Positions 6,724-11,948 of a stretch of DNA of 11,948 nucleotides are shown piece after piece (the stretch's first letter is position 1; each line of letters starts with the position of its first letter). The stretch covers positions 1 to 11,948 of the forward strand of contig JAZUGF010000026.1 in the NCBI GenBank assembly GCA_045641065.1, read 5' to 3'. The notes under the pieces are model-generated. The model was given only the letters and a program-made list of their open reading frames with translations. It did no database searches and was not told the origin of the DNA. This DNA comes from UBA1723 sp045641065. Lineage in GTDB: Bacteria > Bacteroidota > Bacteroidia > Bacteroidales > Paludibacteraceae. Position numbers and translations under genes: made by a program.

Positions 6724-6744
6724 GTGATAAGTGATAAGTGATAC
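6724..6744. repeat. Tandem 7-bp repeat, three units
   Basis: Units are gtgataa, gtgataa and gtgatac, head to tail with no spacer. They lie between the candidate minus-strand promoter and the minus-strand gene, so they would be in its 5' leader (as ttatcac units). Copy number could vary by slippage. Confidence 0.85.
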
Positions 6745-6769
6745 AACTAATGACGAAGTCTACACCCGA

Positions 6770-6777
6770 CAAATGTA
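6770..6777 (-). promoter_or_regulatory. Candidate -7 box for the minus-strand gene
   Basis: Read on the minus strand the bases are TACATTTG, a full TAnnTTTG match, with the expected leader of about 60-100 nt to the possible starts. No -33 match is seen at normal spacing. The surrounding DNA is A+T-rich, so a chance match is possible. Confidence 0.4.
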
Positions 6778-6841
6778 AATCATATTCTATAAGCTCTCTG
6801 TTTATGACTACAAAATAAACTCATTTTTTTCTTTTAAGCAA

Positions 6842-6976
6842 ATTTTTATATAAAAAAGTATCATAAAATATATAAATTTCTTTTGAAGAACATATTATTT
6901 TGTGTTTTTATATGAATTTATTATCAATTTAAATTGTGTGTTTATATTTTACATAATTTTATTTTTATATAAAAAA
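6842..6976. repeat. Duplicated palindromic 16-mer in a very A+T-rich tract
   Basis: The 16-mer atttttatataaaaaa occurs exactly at 6842-6857 and 6961-6976, start-to-start distance 119 bp; each contains the perfect 14-bp palindrome tttttatataaaaa. Related versions lie between and after (around 6905 and 6985). I count 23 G or C in the 180 bases 6841-7020, about 13%. Such DNA is likely to be bent or easily melted; no coding frame is supported. Confidence 0.75.
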
Positions 6977-7038
6977 TGAAATGAATTTTTATGTAAAATT
7001 TCTTACTTGTAAAGAAAAGCAAATGATTTGATTTTGAC

Positions 7039-7104
7039 GCTCGCCCTTCGGGCTCGCGTTGAGAGTGGGGTTAGGGCGTCCCGCCCTTAACAATACTCAT
7101 TTTG
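7039..7104 (-). repeat. Two-hairpin repeat core, copy B
   Basis: Read on the minus strand it matches copy A (4980-5044) from caaaatgag to cgagc. Hairpin 1 is gtta(a)gggcg-gga-cgccctaac (7091-7070) with the same bulged A and a purine triloop. Hairpin 2 is gccc-gaa-gggc (7053-7043), flanked by the same GA/GA and by an outer cgc/gcg. The terminal inverted repeats of copy A are absent here. Instead, 8-bp direct repeats caaatgat flank at 7020-7027 and 7130-7137. Confidence 0.75.
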
Positions 7105-7298
7105 CTCACATTTCTGGTGGGGTAGGAACCAAATGATAAAAAACTGGCTCATGACAATCCTTATTGAACGTCTTTGTATAAACCTCTGAATTCTTTATCG
7201 GCTTTTGCGTATTGGAATTTGATGTCGAGAGCTACATCTGTGTGTTACTTTTTGAACAATTAAGTAGAAAATTTCATCAATGATTGCGGGAAAAATGA

Positions 7299-7306
7299 TA
7301 TATTTG
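7299..7306 (+). promoter_or_regulatory. Promoter -7 box of the large activase-like gene
   Basis: TATATTTG is a full TAnnTTTG match placed 29 nt before the ATG. A possible 3-of-4 -33 box TTTC is at 7272-7275 with a slightly long 23-nt spacer. No Shine-Dalgarno site is seen; the start is preceded by an A-rich stretch. Confidence 0.6.
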
Positions 7307-7335
7307 CACGGATATTATAGAATGTAGAAAAAGAA

Positions 7336-10300
7336 ATGTATAGAATAGGACTTGATGTGGGTTCAACCACAGCAAAAATAGTAGTTCTGGATGAGGATAA
7401 GGTGATATATTCTTCATACCGCAGACATCAGGCAAACCCTGGTGCGGTAATCAAGGATATATTGGTGGAGTTGAAGGATAAACTTCAGGATTCGCAATTC
7501 TCATTCTCTGTTACCGGTAGCGTGGGACTTGGACTTGCTGAGAGATGTGGTTTCAACTTTGTACAAGAAGTAGTTGGTGCGACAGAATACACTAAGAAGA
7601 TGCATCCGGATGTGCGAACACTTATCGATATAGGTGGTGAGGATGCTAAAATCGTATACTTGAAAGATGGAAAAGTAGATAGCCTTCGTATGAACGGTAA
7701 CTGTGCTGGTGGTACTGGTGCTTTTATCGATCAAATGGCGTTGTGCCTTGGTGTCGACGTTACTGAACTTAACGGTTTGGCAGAAAACGCAAAGGGTATC
7801 TATCCAATTGCGTCTCGTTGTGGTGTGTTCTCCAAAACAGATATACAGAATCTTATTGCAAGAAATGCTACTAAAGAGGATATCTCAGCAAGTATCTTCC
7901 GTGCTGTCGCTGTGCAGACTGCAAGTGCGTTGAGCCACGGTTGTGAGGTGCTTCCTAAGGTGTTGCTTTGCGGAGGTCCGTTGACTTTCATTCCAGCTCT
8001 TCGTAAAGCTCTTGCTGACTACTTCCACCTAGATATCAATAAAGACATTATCTCTCCAGAACTTGCAAACTTTATCCCAGCTTGGGGTACTGCAATTGCA
8101 GAGGCTGGAGAAAAACGATACACCGTCGAATCTCTTTCTAATATCCTTGATTCTCAAGAGGCTAAGACAATCAGAAAGGAGAGTATCTACTCTGTAGCTA
8201 TGCCTCCCGTCTTCAAGGGCGAGGATGATTATCAGTCTTGGCTAAAGGATAAGAGCAACGACGACATCAAGTTCAAATCTTTGACAGACGCCGATGACAA
8301 GTGCTATCTTGGTATCGACTCTGGTTCTACTACAACTAAGATCGTTCTAACTAATATCAATGGAGAGATCCTATTCCGTTACTACGCACACAATGGAGGT
8401 AATCCAGTGCAGGCTGTGGCAAAGGGATTGGGTGAGTTGAAATCTCAGGCCGACGCCGCAGGTGTCAAATTGAACATCGCAGGAGGTTGTTCAACTGGTT
8501 ATGGTGAGGATTTGATCAAGGCTGCGTTCTCTCTAAATTATGGTATGATTGAGACAATGGCACACTACGTTGCTGCAAAGAGCATCAGCCCTAATGTGTC
8601 GTTCATCTTGGATATCGGTGGCCAGGATATGAAGGCTATCTATGTTGACGGTGGTGTCTTGACACGTATGGAGATCAACGAGGCATGTAGTTCTGGTTGT
8701 GGATCATTTATTGAGACATTCGCTCAGACACTTGGTTGCGAGATCGGACAGTTTGTTCGTGAGGCAACAAAGAGTGAGCATCCTTGCGACTTGGGTACAC
8801 GATGCACTGTGTTTATGAACTCGAAGGTTAAGCAGGTGCTACGTGAGGGTTACTCAATCAGCGATATTTCTGCAGGTTTGGCATACTCAGTTGTAAAGAA
8901 CTGTTTGTTCAAGGTGTTGAAAATCAAGAATTACGATGAACTTGGAAAGAACATTGTGCTTCAGGGAGGCACAATGCGTAACGATGCAGTCGTAAAGGCA
9001 TTTGAAAATTTGACAGGCAAGCGAGTTTGCCGAAACAATATTCCTGAGTTGATGGGTGCGTATGGATGTGCTCTATACGCTATCGAGCAGAGCAAGAAGG
9101 CAGCCAACGAGGCTCGTCCGCTTGAAACACTTATGAATGCGGCGGAGTTTGAAATCCGTCCATTGCAGTGTAAGGGTTGTGAGAACAACTGTCGCATCAC
9201 TCAGTACACATTCAAGAATGGGTCAAAGTACTATTCTGGAAACAAGTGTGAGAAGATCTTCACTAATGGTGGAGATGCAGTAGAGAAGGGAGAGAATATG
9301 AGTGATATGAAGTATCACTTGACATTCGACCTTCCAGAGAATGAAGGAAAGCGCGGATTGCCAACAATCGGTATTCCACGTGCATTGAATATGTATGAGG
9401 AATTCCCATTCTGGTATTCAATGTTCACTAACCTTGGATTCAAGGTTGTGTTGAGCTCTACTTCAACATATACAAATTATGAGAAGGGTGTGCACTCGGT
9501 AATGAGTGATAACATCTGTTTCCCAGCCAAACTTATCCATAGCCACATTTATGAGTTGGCTGATAAGGTTGACAGAATCTTCTATCCTCGCGTGGTGCAT
9601 GAGCGTACAGAGGATAAGAACGCACAGAACAGTTTCAACTGTCCTATCATCATCGGTTATCCAGACGTGGTTGATTCAGCAATCACAGTTAAGGTTCCGA
9701 TTGATTCTCCAATCGTGGCGTTCAAGAATTCTAAGCTTCTTCGTGAGCAGATGCTTGTTTATTTCACTACTTTCGGTATCAAGAGAAACGATATCTTGAA
9801 GGCTGTGGATCAGGCAGAGAAGGATTGGACAAAGTGGGGAGAGGAATTGCGTCGCAACAATGTGCTTGCACTTGAGAATGCACGCAAGAAGAAGAAAATG
9901 ACTATTTTGCTTGCTGGTCGTCCATACCATACAGATCCACTTGTGCAGCATAGAATTTCTGAGATGATTGCCAAACTTGGTGTTGAGGTGATCACAGAGG
10001 AGATCGCACGTGGTGGTGCAGTGGTACTTCAGAGCGACACTCCAGAGGCATTCCATATCCGTCAGTGGAGTTATGTCAACCGTATCTTGAATGCAGCCCA
10101 GTGGGTGGCAGAGCAGGATAGTGATGTACATTTTGTAGAGATGACATCATTCGGTTGTGGACCAGACGCATTCTTGACTGACGAAATCAGAAGTATCCTA
10201 TCGCGTCATGGAAAGTCATTGACGCTTTTGAAGATCGATGACGTGAACAACATCGGCTCATTGAAACTACGTGTACGTTCGTTGATTGACAGTTTGAAAT

Positions 10301-11574
10301 ATGAGTACGAGGCAAAGGGTGGTGTTGCAGAGAGAAGAAAAGAGCCATTTGTGAAGACTGGAATCTTCGCTGAGGGTGATAAGGCAACAAAGACTATTCT
10401 TGCACCGTTCTTTACAGAATATATGTCTCCGCTTCTACCGTCGGCATTCAAGGCAATCGGCTATAATCTAGTAGCGTTGCCAATGGGTGATGCCCAGAGT
10501 AACGAAGAGGGATTAAGATATTCAAATAATGAGGTTTGCTATCCTGCGACGTTGGTTGTCGGCGACTTCATCAAGGCATTGAAGAGTGGCAAATACGATA
10601 TTAACAATACCGCTGTGACAATCACACAGTTAGGTCAGTGTCGTGCCACAAACTATCCAGCTTTGATCAAGAGAGCTTTAGTCGACGCCGGATTCTCACA
10701 GGTGCCAGTTATCTCACTTGGTATTCCAAACAAAGAGGAGTATCCAGGCTTTAATCTTCCATACAAGACAGCCGGTCCGATCGTGTTGAACTCATTGCTT
10801 TATGGCGACTGGATCTCAATCATGTATCATGCTATCGCAGTGCGTGAGAAGACGAAAGGTGAGGCAAGAGCGATGAGAGACAAGTATCTTGAACTTGCTA
10901 AGCCACTTATTGAGGCACGCAAGAGTAAGAAACTAATCGGATTGCTAAAAGAGGCTGCAGAGGATTTCAACTCAATCGCAGTTTACGACAAGACATATCC
11001 AAAGGCAGGTATCGCAGGAGAGATCTTCTTGAAGTTTAATCCATACTCACACAAGCATATCTCAGATTGGTTGATGGATCACGGAGTGGAGGTGCTTCCA
11101 CCAACATTCCACAACTTCTTCTTGAAGATCCTTGTAAATATCGAGTTCAATAGAAAGAACAAGATCATCGATCCAAAGTTGCCATCATGGACAATGGATT
11201 TGATCTATCGAATGGTATACAGCCGTGTCAAGAGTTTTGAGAAGGCAGCGTCTAAATTCAGATATTTCGAGCCAGAACCAGATATCCGCACAATAAGCAA
11301 GTGGGCAGAGGAAGTCCTTTGCTTGACAGTGCAAAGTGGAGAAGGATGGTTGCTACCGGCTGAGACAATCCAGTATATGAAGCAAGGCTGCAACAACGTC
11401 GTCAGCCTACAGCCATTCGGATGTATTGCCAACCACATCTGTGCGCGTGGTATTGAGAAGAAGATGAAGACATTGTATCCTCAGCTCAACATGTTAGCAC
11501 TCGACTTCGATGGCGGAGTGAGTGAGGCCAATATTGCCAACAGATTGCTGTTGTTTATCAGCAATATGAAATAA
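7336..11574 (+). CDS. Giant acyl-CoA dehydratase activase-like protein (two ATPase modules, DUF2229, HgdB-like region)
   Basis: 1412 residues, the normal size for this fused family of anaerobes. Module 1 (about 1-265) is a BcrA/BadF/HgdC-type ASKHA ATPase: GLDVGSTTAK at 5-14, DIGGEDAK, C123 in NCAGGTGAF and C162 in SRCGVFSKTD, the pair that binds a dimer-bridging 4Fe-4S cluster in HgdC. Module 2 (about 325-595) repeats the fold: GIDSGSTTTK, DIGGQDMK, C451/C455 in ACSSGCGSF and C490 in TRCTVF. A cysteine cluster follows: C612-x2-C615-x3-C619 and C638. Residues about 675-850 match DUF2229 (GIPRALNMYEEFPFWY, C728 in ICFPAK). Residues about 855-1412 resemble the HgdB-like dehydratase region, with GRPYHTDP, C941 in FGCGPDA, C1068 in VCYPAT and C1363 in PFGCIANH. 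Characterised activases use ATP to push one electron into 2-hydroxyacyl-CoA dehydratases; the substrate of the fused protein is unknown. No separate dehydratase subunit genes are beside it. It is cytoplasmic, has its own promoter and appears monocistronic. Confidence 0.93.
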   Translation: MYRIGLDVGSTTAKIVVLDEDKVIYSSYRRHQANPGAVIKDILVELKDKLQDSQFSFSVTGSVGLGLAERCGFNFVQEVVGATEYTKKMHPDVRTLIDIGGEDAKIVYLKDGKVDSLRMNGNCAGGTGAFIDQMALCLGVDVTELNGLAENAKGIYPIASRCGVFSKTDIQNLIARNATKEDISASIFRAVAVQTASALSHGCEVLPKVLLCGGPLTFIPALRKALADYFHLDINKDIISPELANFIPAWGTAIAEAGEKRYTVESLSNILDSQEAKTIRKESIYSVAMPPVFKGEDDYQSWLKDKSNDDIKFKSLTDADDKCYLGIDSGSTTTKIVLTNINGEILFRYYAHNGGNPVQAVAKGLGELKSQADAAGVKLNIAGGCSTGYGEDLIKAAFSLNYGMIETMAHYVAAKSISPNVSFILDIGGQDMKAIYVDGGVLTRMEINEACSSGCGSFIETFAQTLGCEIGQFVREATKSEHPCDLGTRCTVFMNSKVKQVLREGYSISDISAGLAYSVVKNCLFKVLKIKNYDELGKNIVLQGGTMRNDAVVKAFENLTGKRVCRNNIPELMGAYGCALYAIEQSKKAANEARPLETLMNAAEFEIRPLQCKGCENNCRITQYTFKNGSKYYSGNKCEKIFTNGGDAVEKGENMSDMKYHLTFDLPENEGKRGLPTIGIPRALNMYEEFPFWYSMFTNLGFKVVLSSTSTYTNYEKGVHSVMSDNICFPAKLIHSHIYELADKVDRIFYPRVVHERTEDKNAQNSFNCPIIIGYPDVVDSAITVKVPIDSPIVAFKNSKLLREQMLVYFTTFGIKRNDILKAVDQAEKDWTKWGEELRRNNVLALENARKKKKMTILLAGRPYHTDPLVQHRISEMIAKLGVEVITEEIARGGAVVLQSDTPEAFHIRQWSYVNRILNAAQWVAEQDSDVHFVEMTSFGCGPDAFLTDEIRSILSRHGKSLTLLKIDDVNNIGSLKLRVRSLIDSLKYEYEAKGGVAERRKEPFVKTGIFAEGDKATKTILAPFFTEYMSPLLPSAFKAIGYNLVALPMGDAQSNEEGLRYSNNEVCYPATLVVGDFIKALKSGKYDINNTAVTITQLGQCRATNYPALIKRALVDAGFSQVPVISLGIPNKEEYPGFNLPYKTAGPIVLNSLLYGDWISIMYHAIAVREKTKGEARAMRDKYLELAKPLIEARKSKKLIGLLKEAAEDFNSIAVYDKTYPKAGIAGEIFLKFNPYSHKHISDWLMDHGVEVLPPTFHNFFLKILVNIEFNRKNKIIDPKLPSWTMDLIYRMVYSRVKSFEKAASKFRYFEPEPDIRTISKWAEEVLCLTVQSGEGWLLPAETIQYMKQGCNNVVSLQPFGCIANHICARGIEKKMKTLYPQLNMLALDFDGGVSEANIANRLLLFISNMK

Positions 11575-11582
11575 TTTGCCTG

Positions 11583-11619
11583 TGGATCGGATTTAAGGTT
11601 GCATAAATTCGATCCATTT
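11583..11619 (+). terminator. Probable terminator hairpin after the activase-like gene
   Basis: A 13-bp stem (11583-11595 with 11604-11616, one G-U pair, tggatcgg... against ...cgatcca) has an 8-nt loop, 8 nt past the stop. The following T run is only three, so termination may be weak or the hairpin may chiefly protect the 3' end. Confidence 0.55.
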
Positions 11620-11803
11620 GGTAAAATTGTAATGTTATTATTATGTCATTAATTTGTAAAAGTAAGGAGAAGATAACAGTTGTTGAAGATTAATTTATAG
11701 AAAATTTTTGAATTGATTAGGACGACAGTCAAATGAGATTGGATTAGCAGTATTTTCCATAAAAGTAGTGTCCATTTGAATTCCGTGAGAATTTTCGAAA
11801 AAA

Positions 11804-11820
11804 AAACATTCCGAATGTTT
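11804..11820. promoter_or_regulatory. Palindromic candidate operator upstream of the partial toxin gene
   Basis: aaacatt (11804-11810) and aatgttt (11814-11820) are perfect inverted arms around ccg. The right arm abuts the -33 region of the promoter at 11840-11847. Toxin-antitoxin operons are commonly autorepressed through such palindromes; the link is inferred from position only. Confidence 0.4.
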
Positions 11821-11839
11821 ATAAATAAATAAACTTTTG

Positions 11840-11847
11840 TATTTTTG
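11840..11847 (+). promoter_or_regulatory. Promoter -7 box of the partial toxin gene, likely leaderless
   Basis: TATTTTTG is a full TAnnTTTG match, with a 3-of-4 -33 candidate TTTA at 11818-11821 (18-nt spacer). The ATG starts after only six intervening bases, about where transcription should begin, so the mRNA would have little or no 5' leader. Confidence 0.55.
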
Positions 11848-11853
11848 TAAAAA

Positions 11854-11948
11854 ATGGAAGAAAGAAAAATAAAAGCCTATAAACATTATTTTAAGGATTT
11901 TATAGAATCGTTGAATGAAAATGAATCTAGAAAAGTGTTCTATGTCTT
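11854..11948 (+). CDS. Probable RelE/ParE/HigB-family toxin, 5' part only
   Basis: The open frame runs off the window edge after 31 complete codons. The product begins MEERKIKAYKHYFKDF and continues IESLNENESRKVFYV. This resembles the N-terminus of Bacteroidetes RelE/HigB-like (Gp49-type) toxins, in which a short lysine-rich strand is followed by a helix of the pattern YyxxFxxsLxxxexxKvxYV. If correct, it is an mRNA interferase whose antitoxin gene would follow to the right. The start is supported by a consensus -7 box just upstream. Only a fragment is visible, with no catalytic residues, so the family call is tentative. Confidence 0.55.
   Translation, partial: MEERKIKAYKHYFKDFIESLNENESRKVFYV

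Larger units (their letters stand above)
6706..7335. other. 630-bp gene-free region
   Basis: No convincing complete gene lies here. From left to right it holds a tandem 7-mer (6724-6744), a minus-strand -7 box (6770-6777), an extremely A+T-rich tract (about 6780-7018), direct repeats caaatgat (7020-7027 and 7130-7137) bracketing repeat copy B, a short open remnant-like frame on the minus strand (7161-7244), and the promoter of the large activase-like gene. Confidence 0.75.

Noticed and set aside
6724..6744. Possible CRISPR array
   Set aside because: The repeat is a 7-mer without spacers, and no cas genes are present.
9676..10131. 151-residue minus-strand open frame
   Set aside because: It lies wholly antisense to the activase-like gene, whose frame has clear family motifs here (GRPYHTDP and neighbours). 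It is a codon-bias shadow.
11695..11886. 63-residue minus-strand open frame
   Set aside because: It runs across the toxin promoter, palindrome and start. It is phenylalanine-rich from A-runs on the other strand and matches no family I know.

Overview
The window reads as chromosomal DNA of an anaerobic Bacteroidales bacterium (Bacteroides/Prevotella-like; genus not resolved). Evidence: genes lack Shine-Dalgarno sites and have A-rich leaders; several starts are preceded by the Bacteroidetes -7 box TAnnTTTG; there are DUF1573 exported proteins, Bacteroidetes-style lipoproteins, a short class I ketol-acid reductoisomerase of the GYGVQGPGQ type, and a giant acyl-CoA dehydratase activase-like protein typical of anaerobes.

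Layout. 57-224: tRNA-Tyr(GTA) and tRNA-Gly(TCC), closed by an intrinsic terminator that runs directly into a 22-bp perfect inverted repeat. 434-1477: ilvC with its own promoter and a strong terminator. 1646-2713: a secreted three-repeat DUF1573 protein with its own promoter and a terminator. 2781-4951: a tightly overlapped three-gene unit: a thioredoxin-fold lipoprotein (WCDSC), a six-helix CcdA/DsbD-type membrane protein with two membrane cysteines, and a short secreted DUF1573 protein (CHC). 4952-5108: a MITE-like element with terminal inverted repeats and 8-bp flanking direct repeats. 5109-5858: an unrecognised lipoprotein. 5995-6705 (minus): a Bacteroidetes-type helical protein of unknown function. 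6706-7335: a 630-bp gap holding a tandem 7-mer, an approximately 13% G+C tract with a duplicated palindromic 16-mer, a second copy of the repeat core, and a promoter. 7336-11574: the 1412-residue protein with two BcrA/BadF-type ATPase modules, a cysteine cluster, a DUF2229 region and an HgdB-like region. 11854-end: the first 31 codons of a probable RelE/ParE/HigB-family toxin, apparently leaderless.

How the genes may work together. The 2781-4951 unit looks like an envelope thiol-redox relay (membrane electron carrier, tethered thioredoxin-like protein, CxC-containing small protein). The separate DUF1573 gene just upstream shares the same CxC motif. ilvC acts in branched-chain amino acid synthesis. 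The large activase-like protein has no dehydratase subunit genes beside it.

The most interesting signal is the repeat pair at 4980-5044 (+) and 7039-7104 (-). The two copies share two hairpins in which sequence differences are compensated across the stems, together with a conserved bulge and symmetric GA/GA internal loops. One copy sits inside a MITE-like frame.
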